NCBI GenBank assembly: GCA_015832175.1
Contig: WJXW01000001.1
Coordinates: forward strand, 2,046,001-2,110,000
Length of the DNA stretch: 64,000 bases
From: Paraphaeosphaeria minitans
Lineage: Eukaryota > Ascomycota > Dothideomycetes > Pleosporales > Didymosphaeriaceae
Direction of reading: 5' to 3'
Part shown: positions 23,294-34,311 of the stretch, one piece after another
Layout of the letters: each line of letters starts with the position of its first letter
Position numbering within the stretch: position 1 is the stretch's first letter
The notes under the pieces: generated by a model
What the model saw: only the letters and a program-made list of their open reading frames with translations
Told to the model about the DNA's origin: nothing
The model's database searches: none
Made by a program: the position numbers and the translations under genes

Positions 23294-24474
23294 TTAGGAA
23301 GTGCCCTGCCTCTGGGCTTCAGCCAGGAGCTTACCAACCTCAGGACCCATGATAGCGAAGACCTCAAAGGCCAAGACGTGCACAATGATGAAGGCAAGGG
23401 CGGCAATGCACATGAAGCCCTTGATGTAGAGCTTGATGAGCCTGCGGCGAGCCTCCCAGTTGAAGCTCCTCCACGCATCCATGAAGCTGACGCAGCCGGT
23501 ACCACCAAGAACCTTGGGCACGACCTTGCCGCCGAAAGTGCGGTCGAAGGGAACGATGACGTCCTGGTCCTCGGGCAGGATGGAAGCCTCTACGCGGATC
23601 TGAGTCACGACGGCGGGCATGCACAGGAAGAGCGTGCAGGCCACGGAGATGGCAAGGACGGCAACACATCGGAGGATGAACGAGGCCCAATGTCCGCCGT
23701 TGTAGCTGGCAAAATCGTTGCGGTTGGCGTCCTCGGTAATGCCGAACCAGGATACGAAGCCCAAGGAAAGGAAAAGCGAGATGTAAGGCATGGTGGCGGC
23801 AACGGCAGCGGGGAGGGCAAGCACCTTCCACTCCTTGCGGCTGGGGATACGGCTCCAGAAGCTAACGTCGGTGGGCGTGGAGATGACCTTATGGGTCCAT
23901 GCGGCGTGCAGGTTGGCGGTGGCGGCGCCGGAGATGGCGGCAACGAAGATGGAGCTCACAGGCATGAAACGCGGAAAAAGAGCATCGAGTAGGCTGCTCG
24001 TCCAGCCAAGCGCAAGCGCGTAGATCATCTGGTAGCGGAATCCCCTCCATCGCGAGAACTTGCCAGCCTCAGAGACGAGGTGGCGGATGGTGGCGCGGAT
24101 CGACGAGGTGATGGGCTTCTGGTGGACGAGCGTGATCTCGGTGCCGGTCTCGAGGAGGCCCTCCTTCTCGTCCTTGGAAGCGGGCTCGTCATGGTTGGAA
24201 ACGGTTATAGCTGCGGCGGGAGTCTCCACCATAGCAAGGATGGGGAGAACGTCGGTGAGCGTGTATTGCACCTGGTCACCGTTAGCGAGACTCTCGGGGC
24301 GCATATGAGTACGAAGAAGCCACGTACCAGCGTGATAGCCACCATAGACACAACAAATGTCGCAATCAGAATAGCGCAGCCCCAGGCGGGCATATGCACC
24401 TTGTGCTCCTCCTGGGCGCGTTTGATGAAGGCCGGGACATGCTGCACCGCCCGACGGGAGATGTGTTGGATCAT
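23294..24474 (-). CDS. Polytopic membrane protein of unknown function (374 aa)
   Basis: Two exons (24328-24474 and 23294-24271) joined across a 56-bp intron give 374 residues. The first exon ends in a membrane span (CAILIATFVVSMVAITL). About five more spans follow, at roughly residues 130-150, 155-180, 210-235, 260-285 and 335-360. A basic, cytosolic-looking N-terminus precedes the first span. A charged linker follows it (ASKDEKEGLLETGTEI). No transporter or enzyme motif is evident. Similar ascomycete proteins are sometimes labelled 'ubiquitin carrier protein', but nothing here resembles a ubiquitin-conjugating fold, so that label looks wrong. It is treated as an uncharacterised integral membrane protein. 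Confidence 0.82.
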
Positions 24475-24672
24475 AATGACAATAGAACAAAGGAAAGCAG
24501 AGTCGAAGTGTTTTCACAAGTCGTACGGGTGGTGTTGAGAAGTCGTGGGTTTAAGGAGCGTGGGTGGTGGCGAGAGGGCTTAGCAGTAAGGAGGAGGGCA
24601 GTGGTCGTGATTACTGCGTTCGGACCAAAGCGCTTGACGCAACCTGTTGCCTAGCGCACGGATGCGCTTGCC

Positions 24673-24730
24673 GAGCCACAGCACATGATTGGCTCCATGT
24701 CGAGCCACAGCGCATGATTGGCTCCATGTC
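24673..24730. repeat. 29-bp tandem duplication (2 copies)
   Basis: The unit GAGCCACAGCACATGATTGG plus nine further bases occurs at 24673 and again at 24702, with one A/G difference. It is a recent local duplication upstream of the 374-residue membrane protein gene. Confidence 0.9.
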
Positions 24731-24887
24731 ACGACCAAGGGAAACCTCATGAATGGGAACGCTCATATATGTGGGATTGCGCTCACTCGGGTGCCGGTGA
24801 TTGCGCTTGTGAAGAGTCGAGACGGGAGGAGTTTGATGTCCTGTCCAGCCTGTTAATTCTGTCTTCCGGTCCGCCATCTATGAATCA

Positions 24888-24940
24888 TGCCGTCCGATAC
24901 GACATCTATTTTATGCCTTCCGATACGACATCTATTTATA
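24888..24940. repeat. 26-bp tandem duplication (2 copies)
   Basis: A unit containing TCCGATACGACATCTATTT is repeated at 24888 and 24914 with one mismatch near the start. It lies in the same divergent intergenic region as the 29-bp duplication. Confidence 0.9.
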
Positions 24941-25654
24941 GAACACTCTGGGAAGACCACTGTTCCTCACCCTCATTACCAGCATTCGTCTGTCCTTCGT
25001 CAACAGTACCTTGTAAACTCAGAACACAAAATCCATGAACACTGTTCCCTTCTCATCTGATCCCACACAAGTTGGCCATCGTGATTGGCGTCTGCGCCAC
25101 AGCACCACGACTTACTACCTACATCACGATTGACACTGCTCTACTGGTCTCACGTCCTCCCATTTCCCTCGTATCCATCCTTTTCCGTCGTTTCCTCCTT
25201 GCACATATAACAGTTATGCCCACAGCGCCTTTCTTTGTCCCAAGGCCCTTCCCACCTCTCTACCGCGGCCATGGACCGGCGCGGCTGTGGCTTCGTTGAA
25301 CCCCCCTGCGGCACAACATCTCCCCGTAAGCTTACTTGCCCGTCTTCTCAGCTCATACCGCGGCCTTCGTATTGGTCGCTTGCACGCTGCAACGAGCGAT
25401 GCGAAGCGGGATTGTGTCTTTCGGCATGTCCGTTGCACCCCAGTTTCTACCGGTAGGTATCTGTGAGTAGGTACCTAGTGGATTCGTTGCAGATCGACGT
25501 GTTTGAAGGATTCCCTTGGACACCACACCTCAAGCCGCGCACCTCTGCACCGCGTAAGACGTTGGCATCACCACAAACCACCATCGTGCCCCGCATCACG
25601 CATATTGTCCGGGTTGGAGCAAGTCCGTCCATTGCGAGACGGACGTGCACCTCA

Positions 25655-26807
25655 ATGGCACCCCAGATCCGCCCAGCGACCCACCGCATCACAAAGCGAC
25701 CATCCACCCTCCTCCACCGCCATGGCAGCATCCTCCTCATGCTCCTCGCTCAGTTCGTCTCCGCAATTCTCGCTACCATCGGGCGCATCCTACGGACCGG
25801 GCATGGCAGCGACTTCAGCGATGGGATGGGCACGTCTGAAGTAGCACCACCCACCCTCACCCACCACTCTACACAGCGACTAACAACCCAAGCAGATCCT
25901 CCTCGCCATGATGCTCACCACCGCCCTGCTCTCCTGGCCCACAGCCTACGCTCTCCGCCTCCGTTCCCTCCCCCTCGGTCCCTCCTCTGCCCGCCCCCTT
26001 CTCTTCACCCGCGGCATCGCAGGCGCAATCGGCATATGGGGTTTCTACTACTCCCTACACTCGCTCACCCTCTCAGAAGCCAGCACAATAAATTTCCTTT
26101 CACCAACGGCCGCTGCGTTGCTACTATCTCTCCTCCCCTCCTCCTCCACCCCTAGCGCGGGGATATCCCTCGCCCAGCTCGCCACAGGTGCGACCTCCAT
26201 CAGCGGCGCAGTCTGCGTGCTGCAGCCCTGGAGCACGCACCCCGAGGTGAGCCACGGACACCGCGCGCTCGCCATCGCCGCGGCCCTGGTCGGCGTCGCG
26301 GGCGGCGCGGCGTCCTACGTCGCCATGGCGCGGCTGCGCGACAGCGTGCACCCTCTGCACACGCTCGCGTGCTTCGCCACCACCACCGTGGTGCTGAGCG
26401 CCCTGCTCCTCTTGGGCCGATGGCAGCCGCTACGCCTCCCGTCCACCCCGGTTCAATGGGCTTTGACTCTTCTGCTGGGCGTCCTGGGCTTCGCCATGCA
26501 CTGGCTCATGACTGCCTCCCTAGCGCAGGACGGCGATGCAAAGCGCCCGTTGAACTTGGTGTATACGCAGGTTGTGTTTGCAGTGGTTGCTGATAGGGTG
26601 GTGTGGGGTGTCGGGTTCGATGGGTGGAAGTATCTGGGCGGAGCGTTGATTGTTGGGAGCGCAGTGTTTGTCGCGTCGACAGGTGCGAAAAGGGGACATC
26701 GGTATGCGCTTGTTGATGGAGAAAGTGCCGAGGATGAGGATGAGGTGGAGCTTGAGATGGAAAAGGAACGGGCGGAAGTAGCAGTAGCGAAAGACGTGGA
26801 GCCGTGA
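25655..26807 (+). CDS. EamA/DMT-superfamily transporter (365 aa)
   Basis: Two exons (25655-25840 and 25896-26807) give 365 residues. The 55-bp intron has an ACTAAC branch point. Exon 1 ends ...DGMGTSE and exon 2 starts ILLAMMLTT, restoring the usual helix 1-helix 2 order of EamA proteins (QILLARM-like). About ten membrane spans are visible. The family hallmark after helix 3 is present as LLFTRGIAGAIGIWGFYYSL and LSEASTINFLSPTAAALL. The second EamA repeat starts near residue 210. The tail is acidic, with an EDEDEVELEMEKE run. Substrates of fungal homologues are mostly unknown (solute or drug export). The only in-frame ATG before the first span is at 25655. If it is not used, an upstream exon would be needed. 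Confidence 0.85.
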
Positions 26808-27302
26808 CATAGAGACGATGGAAGAGGGAAACACGTGAAAATAACTATTTTCATGCGCCGATAACATCTGGGACAGGAAACTCGTAATCTCGTTAGCTTG
26901 CGAACTCATCGATCACATCCAATCACCAAACTCGCGAAGCTTGCTTTGAACAAGACATGAATTGACGATCCCCAACACCTCATTATAGAGTACCGTTCCT
27001 TCCATCCATGCCAACCATTTCACATGCCTTCCAGTCTTTATGCTCCAACCAGGAAACTCATACGCTGAGACCCATGGGAAAGATGAAGAGAGAATAGATA
27101 GAAACGCTAAAAAGAGACGAACAAGGGCTTTTAAGAAAATACTGCATGGACTTCAACCATGCTCGTGTGCGCAAGTGCAATTTGCGGGGAGTTCGTGAGA
27201 GGGAATCCAGGCATCACCTTCGTAGCACCACTTTGTCCCAACGTCCGCTACCGCACATTCACGCTATGCATCACCCTAACCATACTTCTCGCTATGCACT
27301 GC
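26808..27302. other. Convergent intergenic region
   Basis: This 495-bp stretch separates the 3' ends of the EamA transporter and the reticulon gene. It holds 3' untranslated sequence and no gene. Confidence 0.6.
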
Positions 27303-28873
27303 TTAGAAGGCAGGCTCGGCGATGGGCTTAGGGGCAATGGGCTCCTTCGTGGTCACGGCCACGGGCTCGTCCCTTGGTGCTGCGGGGAAGTCCTCGCGCT
27401 TGACATCCGGAGAAGACGAGCGACCACGGTACTGGTTAATCGTCTCCTGTGCCTTGTTGGTGTATTGCTGAGTCATTCCCTTGATGGAAGCAGTCGCGTT
27501 TCCGGTGTGCTCGGCGGCGAGATCACGAAGCTGAGTCGCCTGCTGGTTGGCAATGTGGTAACCCTTCTCGAGCTGAGCGTCAATGACCTCCTTGTTCTGG
27601 ATGTAGATGAGAGGACCGAGGAACGCGACGTTGGTGGCGATGAGGGCAAGACCCCAGAGCGGGACGAACTTGATCAGGAAGTAGGTAGTCAAGGAGGCAA
27701 AGAAGGCCTGCGAAGTGTTAGAAAACCCGCAAAGTAGCAGATTGGGCATAGGCCTGCCGAGTACTTACGGCAATAGTGGTGTACACATTCTCGGCGAACA
27801 CAATGCGCTGAGATTCGATGACAAAGAAGTTGATGAACTGCTCAATGTCTTCGGTGAAACGCTCAAGCGAGGCCTTCTGAACGGTGAAGTACTGACGCGG
27901 GCGGAACTGGGAAGTGAGGCCCTTGCTGATGGTGAGTTGACCACCAACCTCCGCGGCAGCTGTGATACCCAGAGTCACCCAAACAGCCTTGAGAATGTAT
28001 CGGAAAACGTTTAGGTAACGGGCGGCGAAGATGAAGGCAACAGCTGCGGCGAAGGTAAGGCCAGTCGCGCGAGGGTTCCTCCACTAAGCGGGCAATCAGT
28101 ATGTAGTCCAGCCCGGCTGCAGATGGGGTACTCACGCTAAGAAGGCGGTAGAACAGGCTGTGGTAGTGTGTTAAGGGCTGGCCGGTAGCGGTGGGCTGGT
28201 CGGGCGTCTGGCGGGAGTTTGCGAGATCCGCGAACTCGTTCTTTGTCGCTGAAGCCTCAGCCTTCGCTTTTTCTGCTACAGGACCTAGGAAGGGTCAGAT
28301 TGGCATAAATCAAGGAAGTCTCTCGAAATTCGACCACGTTAAGATGACATGTTGAAGACCCTGCTACTTCGCATGGGCGGCATAGGCGCCACTATTCAAA
28401 TGCCGAGCTCAAAAGCTGCGAGAAGTGGGAATCGTGAGGGAATTTAGGCACTGTGTCGCGAGACCACGTTAGCATCCGCCCGAGAATTCCGAGATAGCAG
28501 TCTGACTTACCTCACCATTGGCAACTGTGTCCTTGAAGCTCTGGGTAGCGGGGTGGTTGTTAACGGCAGACATTGCCGACGACGCTGCTGTGAGGCTGTT
28601 AGGGAGTGCTGCAGATTGCGTGCGTGCGATAAGACTGGTTTTATTGATTAGCTGCGGCTCGGCAAGCCCGGAGGGTTTCGGATTTCAAGACTCGGGCGCG
28701 TCACGTACCTTACAGTTCAATAAGCTGTTCTTTGCGTTGACAGCTTGTTCGGACACGGTTGGGGCGCTGGCACTTCCGTTGCCGTTTGGCTGCGCGACGT
28801 GGGCGTTGTTGAAGTTGTCCCCGTCGTTGGTGAGCACGAGCGGGTCGGTGTTCAGGTTGTTCGGGGTCGTCAT
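27303..28873 (-). CDS. Reticulon-like ER membrane protein
   Basis: Five exons (28714-28873, 28516-28587, 28136-28284, 27769-28083, 27303-27707) give 366 residues. A reticulon domain starts at HYHSLFYRLLSWRNPRATG (about residue 120) and contains two long hydrophobic hairpins. The first is FAAAVAFIFAARYLNVFRYIL and the second AFFASLTTYFLIKFVPLWGLAL. Both are long enough to wedge into the outer ER leaflet and shape tubules, as known for Rtn1 homologues. The C-terminus is Ala/Gln-rich, then Ser/Pro-rich. Splicing needs the GTAAGG donor at 28713 rather than the overlapping GTACGT, and GTGAGG rather than the overlapping GTAAGT at 28515. The internal Met of MSAVNNHPATQ is a plausible alternative start that would drop about 58 residues. 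Confidence 0.9.
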
Positions 28874-29540
28874 AATTCCGGCAGTACTTTCGGTCCTGGC
28901 GTGTTATGTGTATTGTGCAAATTATTCAGCGGGTGTTGCTGCTGGAGTTGAGTGGGCTGTAGGTGTGAGGGAGGGAGCAGAAGGCAGCAGTTTTGTGTGC
29001 ACAGGGAGCTCTTGCACTGCTCGTGTGAGCTCCTCGAGCTAGGGCCGCAATGACGCAGCAGCTCGTCAAGCACAAACATTTGGCCGGAACCTGCGAGACC
29101 CACCGAAATCCGATCACAATTATGTCATGATCAGCCTGCCAAACATGCTTGAGAAAATGCGCTCAGCGGCGTAGGTAGGGCAGCGCGCAAAAGCAGAGCC
29201 CGTTTCTTCCTGATGCCCACGGGCAGAGGTGTTTTGCCAGTTTCGCTTCGTGCACATCACTTTAGGGCGAAGCATGTGATTGTGGCCAAGACGGCTGACG
29301 TCATCCATTGCCTGGGTCACGCGAGCAGCCGTTCACCTCTCGACGATCACTTTAATTATTAGGTATTAGACGTGGTGGTCTTGCGGGTTCATCATCGAGG
29401 TCGACAGGAGACGGCGTAGGTACTTCTTATGTCACGTGCATTGTATCGTTTCTGCGTGCGACAACGAATGCTACACAAAAAGGGCGGGAAGGCAAGGTGG
29501 CAGATAAGTAGATGCTTCTTTCATGATGACGCCCCATCGC

Positions 29541-29702
29541 ATCCTCATCTCGTCGTGATGCGAACGCGATGCTTGCCTCCTCAACCAAAGCGATATGAGC
29601 CATCTCAGCTTACTCTTTTTGTGATGCGAAAAAGTCACGATGCTTGCCTCCTCGACCAAAGCCATTTGAGCCAGGCCATCCTCATCTCGTCGTAATGCAA
29701 AC
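29541..29702. repeat. Imperfect interspersed direct repeats
   Basis: Two modules each occur twice. One contains GATGCTTGCCTCCTC (29568 and 29639, about 35 bp, four or five mismatches). The other contains ATCCTCATCTCGTCGT (29541 and about 29678, about 25 bp). The order is a-b-b'-a', so the duplication history was not a simple tandem event. Confidence 0.75.
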
Positions 29703-30470
29703 AAGGCGCGATGCCAATCAAAGCGATCTGTCCTTCCAAGTTCAGCCTCGTGAATAGAGGTCATTGGAACGACATGGATTATTCTTGTGTACGGTAAAGT
29801 CGCTTGGTGCCATCCTGCGCAAGCCACTCGAGCGATTGTGCACGCAAAGGTAACTGTGCCCGCGTCATGTGCAATGGTGGTGAAGGGCCAGCGCCGCGGG
29901 ATCGAAGCACTGGTTCTCTCCACGTGCGAGCCATGTGCGTGGTCGTGAGCGGAGGCTCTTTGCGAACCTCATCAGACTACCTAATGTGACTGTGCGGCGG
30001 GAAGAGCGACGGATCCTGTCTGCTTGCAACGCCCGTTCGGACTCTATTTTGTTGAGTGCAAATGGCTTTCGCGTTCCACCGATAGATGAGATACGGGCGC
30101 TAGGTTATTGGCCGGAGCAGCGCATGGCGGGAAGAAGCAGACGATGAAACATGTCTTCCGCACTGTCGATTGCCTACCGTATCGCAGCCCTCCACCAAAC
30201 GACGTCGGATGGAGCCAACCGCGGGGAACTGTTGGGCGATGCACAGATCAGCACCGTACGTACATGCCAGGAGCGTGGTTGGGATCGCCGCCAGGAAAGG
30301 CTCAGGACGCGGCACACGGCAACGGCACTGTCCTGGCTTTGTCAACCGACATGTGCAGAGACTTGGAGGGATGCGAGAATGCCAATAGGACTGCGGCGTC
30401 GCCCGGGCATGTAACGAGATGCGTTATCAAAAGCAAAGGCGGGGCCCAGGACTAGCGAGCGTTCCGGCCG

Positions 30471-30530
30471 AGTGGAATGGTCCATCGTGGAGTGCAATGG
30501 TCCATCGTGGAGTGCAATGGTCCATCGTGG
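30471..30530. repeat. 20-bp tandem repeat, 3 copies
   Basis: The unit AGTGCAATGGTCCATCGTGG occurs three times in a row; copy one has a single G for C. It has no coding frame. Confidence 0.95.
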
Positions 30531-31178
30531 GGGCTCCTGGCATTGCGAGCTGGCGCACATGCAAGCGCCTGCCAAACGCAACTGACGGCCACCTGCAGTC
30601 GCCTGGAAGCGTGATGGTGCCGCCATTCATCTGCCATCAGTTGCAATGCGTGCCTGGCTGGACGGCGTGGTGCGTATCATGTGCGACCAGGAAAGCCGAG
30701 GGCTGGGGGGACCGCCAGCTCTGCGAGCGTGCGCACTCGGCGAGGCGGTCTGGCGGGCAGGCGAGAGCGCTGGACAAGACGGTCAAGAGTCAAGACTAGG
30801 CCCTCTCTCAGCTGCTGTGCGGGGACAGTGTTGGCACGCCTCTGCGCTCGTCGTCGCCGAGTAGAGGAGGGCGCCATGGAACGAAGCGAAGTAGGTAGGC
30901 AGGTAGTCCAGGTACATACAGACTCACAGAGTGGCAGCTGTCATGCATCACGCCCTGGTGACCAGGGTGCCCGCTGGCGACACCTAACTCCGCGTAGGTA
31001 CCGGTATCTAGGTAGTAATGGCCCAGTCCGCCGCCACGCCTCGTCAATCGTGCTCGTTGATGCTGTCGGCAACCACCAGCACGCACCACTTTCACCGTTG
31101 TTTTGTTCTCGAGTCATTCACCGTGGAGGCACTTGCACACCGGTGCCCACCCTGCTTTGGGCCACTGGGTCTTATCAA

Positions 31179-31203
31179 CGCCACGCCACGCCACGCCACG
31201 CCC
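31179..31203. repeat. CGCCA pentanucleotide microsatellite
   Basis: CGCCA is repeated about five times, followed by an interrupted copy. Confidence 0.9.
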
Positions 31204-31320
31204 ACGCCTGATTGCTCGCAAATCGCGACCCGCCTCTTGCCTCCAGTAGCCAGCGTCGTCCACTCCACACCCGCAGTCCTTCTCTCTTCACCTGTACCTA
31301 CATTTCCTCTCACTGCCCAT

Positions 31321-31494
31321 CCTGCATCCGCCATACTCCAGGGTTCCTCCTGCATTCCCCATACTCCAGGATTCCTTCTGCATCCACCATACCCCAGGGT
31401 TCCTTCTGCATCCACCCTCCTCCAGCGTTCCTTCTGCATCCACCCTCCTCCAGCGTTCCTTCTGCCATCCTGCCTCCACCCTACTCCAGCATTG
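31321..31494. repeat. About 27-bp minisatellite, roughly 6 degenerate copies
   Basis: The unit is close to CTGCATCCACCCTCCTCCAG plus CGTTCCTT, with variation among copies. It is C/T-rich on the plus strand and lies about 240-400 bases before the ATG of the receptor-like gene, so it may sit in its promoter or leader. Confidence 0.85.
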
Positions 31495-31730
31495 CTTTTG
31501 CCAACCCGGCCGCCAAATCTACCAGCTACATTGTACGCCTGTGCACTGAAGTCATCGTCGCAAGCCACTCAGATCCGTCTCCTCGGTAGCAGACATGGTC
31601 AGAGCGCTCTCCGACCAGCATCCGACTATTGCCGTCATAGCATCAACCCGGACATCCTACTGAGCGTCCCATTTTCGAGCAGCTCACCCTCTGCGGAGGC
31701 GCGAGTCTGTTTGGTCCCTCCTCCACGACC

Positions 31731-33413
31731 ATGATACTGCCTCGCTCGCTCTACAATGATGCGCCACCTGAGCGCCGCACACGCATCGCCAACAATCCCA
31801 CACTCCTCTACAGCTGGTGGTGTACCATTTTCTCCCTTGTCATCATAGGAACCCGACTTTCTGGCCGATTAATGCGAAATGCCCGCCTCTTTCGCGAAGA
31901 CAAGATCATGGCAGGAAGCATCGTTCCACTTCTGACCCGCATGGCTCTCATCCACGTGGTTTTGATCTGGGGCACCAACAATGCCGATATCTCCGGACTT
32001 ACAGATCCTCTCAAGATCCATCATCGTGAAATTGGTGCCAAACTGGTCATCGCAGCCAGGATCTTCTACACCATGTTGTACGTTGCCTGTTTGTTCCTCG
32101 CTGGGCCACACTAATCTGAGTGCAGCATCTGGATGGCCAAGTTTACTGTCTCTGAGTTTTTGAAGCGAATGACCGAAAGATTCTGGAAGAAAGGCTATGA
32201 GCTTGGCTTGCGTGGCATTCGGGTATTTCTTGTCGCCACCTTCGTCGCCGTCCTGATCGCGACACTGTCAGAGTGCCACCCTTTCACGGAAAACTGGCAG
32301 GTCGTTCCCGAAGCAAAACCTACCTGTCGCCAGGGGTACGGCCACCTTCTCACCATGGGCACTGCCGACATCGTCACCGACCTGCTGCTTGTCCTTTTTC
32401 CCATTCCAATCATTCTCAAGTCATCCATGTCCATGAAACGCAAGTTACAGTTGGTCGCCCTCTTCTCCATGTCAATCGTTCTCGTCATCATCACTGCATC
32501 CCGCATACCGCTGGTCATCGGGATGAGTGGCTTGCAGCAATACCGCACTGTCTGGGCCTCCTCTGAGATCCTTGCGGCAACAGGCGTCTCGAATGCCATC
32601 ATCCTAGGGTCTTTTCTCCGCGATAGAGGAATCAAGAAAACAAAGTACAAGCCTGGATCAGCCACTGATAGCATGGACCGTCGTTCCTCGACACGACGAA
32701 CTTTGCAGGACTGTGACAGCGACGAGGATCTTGCCCGATCACTTGGCTATCGGACGAATCCCGAGCTGATGGACGAAAGAACAAACATTGCAAGGCCTGC
32801 TCAGGTCGTTGACATCAGCCTGCTCAACCCGCGACCCCCACGCGGACCACCACCTCCATTCTCAACCCCAAACTGGCAAGCCAGTAAAAACTCGGAGATA
32901 TCTGACTATAGCGGCGACTCCGATCTAAAATGCGGAGACAGCGAAGATCCGATTTCTAGCCCACGTGCAATGGGCGGTAGACGGGTGTCTTTTTTCGATG
33001 TTGGAGGGCTTTTGGAAAATGGACCAGTCACAGCACCGTCACCGACTGATTCCGTGGTTGCGCAAGACTTCGCGCCACAGCCGCGGCAGCCGTCAAGAAG
33101 CTCTTTTGCTCCAAGTGGACGATCCTACATGCCCGGCCGACGAACATCGCGATTCTCTCAACAGTCGGAGGAGTACGAGTTGGGCACGCGTTCAGGGTCT
33201 CAGCTGCAGGACACAGGAAACCTATTAGCAGAAAAAGACGAAACAGACGCGCAAACGGGAACCCATGCACCGTCAAACACCAGAGCCCCAACCGCGCAAT
33301 CAACCCGACCTCTACTAGCCCGCGACAGCCCAACACCACTTCTTCGCAGCCCGACTGCTACCAGCTACGCCAGCGTACCCATCTTACGGGACGCCGGCGG
33401 GCTTCTTTCCTAA
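31731..33413 (+). CDS. Pth11/rhodopsin-domain-like seven-helix membrane protein (544 aa)
   Basis: Two exons (31731-32077 and 32126-33413) with a 48-bp intron give 544 residues. Seven membrane spans fill residues 25 to about 300. They include LYSWWCTIFSLVIIG, FLVATFVAVLIATL, LLTMGTADIVTDLLLVLFPIPIIL and LVALFSMSIVLVIITASRIPLVI. The pattern of a Cys-containing loop after span 4 (SECHPFTENWQV) and TADIVTDLLL in span 5 is typical of fungal rhodopsin-domain/Pth11-like proteins. No CFEM domain precedes the spans. A long Ser/Pro/Arg-rich cytosolic tail of about 240 residues follows. Homologues include surface-sensing GPCR-like proteins; the ligand is unknown. It is the last intact gene before the transposon block, 346 bp from its edge. 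Confidence 0.88.
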
Positions 33414-33759
33414 CTTATGCGTGATACCCGTGGCTTCCACCGGCCACCTTCCTACTTGTGTCTTTCACTCCTCATTCAGCGCGAGATATCCCCGGCATCC
33501 GTTCGCGGCGACGAGCGATGAGCGATAATGATTTATGCATTACGAACTATTTTTCCATAATGCGAGAGTAGCCCTCTGCGGTCTTGAAGGCCGCATTCCA
33601 CTGGTCTACATTTGATGTTGGCACGTTGATAGCTGCTACCGTTGGTGGTACGCGGCGCTCGATGCGCCCGATTCTGGGAACACTGCATTGTACTATAGAG
33701 TATCTACCGCGCCGTGCATGACGTACGTCAAGCCGGCACTTGTAATGCAATCTATATTA
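33414..33759. other. Flank between receptor-like gene and transposon block
   Basis: It contains the 3' untranslated part of the receptor-like gene and a possible minus-strand coding fragment. The target-site copy TTA at 33757-33759 marks the border of the transposon block. Confidence 0.6.
33547..33690 (-). pseudogene. Possible C-terminal gene fragment beside the transposon edge
   Basis: On the minus strand a 3' splice-site-like CAATGCAG is followed by an open frame ending at 33547 (…VPPTVAAINVPTSNVDQWNA…). It looks protein-like and could be the last exon of a gene cut by the insertion at 33760. The matching upstream part is not evident on the far side (57625 onward), so this is weak. Confidence 0.2.
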
Positions 33760-33783
33760 GGGCCTGTTCGGTGGGCGTGATCT
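33760..33783 (+). repeat. Left terminal inverted repeat
   Basis: GGGCCTGTTCGGT followed by GGGCGTGATCT, mirrored at 57598-57621. Further inside, AGGCTTGATCTC is also shared between both ends. Confidence 0.85.
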
Positions 33784-34311
33784 CAAATCGTGATCCTAGG
33801 CTTGATCTCGCCCAGTTTCAGTAAAGCGCTGGCGTAGAATTTTTTGTTAGTGTAGCTATACAAATTGTTCTAAAGACCCGCTTCTAATGTACCTAGATTA
33901 ACCTATATTTAGTAACTACCTATCTAAAAGTCTTATCTTATTAAACTTTAGTGTTATTAATTAATTCTCTATACTAACTCTAAGTACTCTAGCGCGTAAG
34001 GCGTTATAAGAGCTCTTATAGAGCTTAACGCCTACTCTATTACTAATATTAACTCTTTTTCCTTTATTATAAACGCTAGCGTTATCTCTATTAACGTTTA
34101 TAGCGTTGCTAACGCCTAGAGGGAGCTAGAGTTAGAGTCTATAGTTACTATATATAATTAAGACGCTCTTCTTAGCGCTCGTAGAGTAGGTAGAGGACTA
34201 TAGGCAACGTGTAGATACTAGTTATAAGGCGACAGCGTAGCGCGTGGCAGCTAAAAAAGTGGCCTTAGTGTCTCCGCCAGGCGTAGTGTTGTCTATCTAG
34301 CAGTGTAAAAA

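Larger units (their letters stand above)
24475..25654. other. Divergent intergenic region with two short tandem duplications
   Basis: The region lies between two divergently transcribed membrane-protein genes and so holds both promoters. It carries a 29-bp and a 26-bp tandem duplication, listed separately. No gene is seen. Confidence 0.55.
28874..31730. other. Long gene-poor region with several simple repeats
   Basis: About 2.9 kb separates divergent genes. It is GC-balanced and not RIP-like. It carries several micro- and minisatellites, listed separately. The longest open frame (31018-31734, plus strand) runs through the minisatellite and has no motif, so I do not call it a gene. No tRNA or other RNA gene is recognised. 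Confidence 0.55.

Noticed and set aside
22794..23297. 167-codon open frame on the plus strand between two minus-strand genes
   Set aside because: No motif, no codon bias, no splice-compatible neighbours; it ends inside the 3' end of a convincing gene on the other strand.
23294..24474. 'Ubiquitin carrier protein' label for the 374-residue membrane protein
   Set aside because: It has about six membrane spans and no catalytic Cys or UBC fold signature; the label appears to be a propagated misannotation.
25447..25740. Minus-strand 97-codon frame overlapping exon 1 of the EamA gene
   Set aside because: No motif, and the opposite-strand exon completes a recognisable transporter.
31018..31734. 238-codon open frame on the plus strand
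   Set aside because: It runs through a minisatellite and microsatellite, lacks motifs and a credible start context, and overlaps the start of the receptor-like gene.
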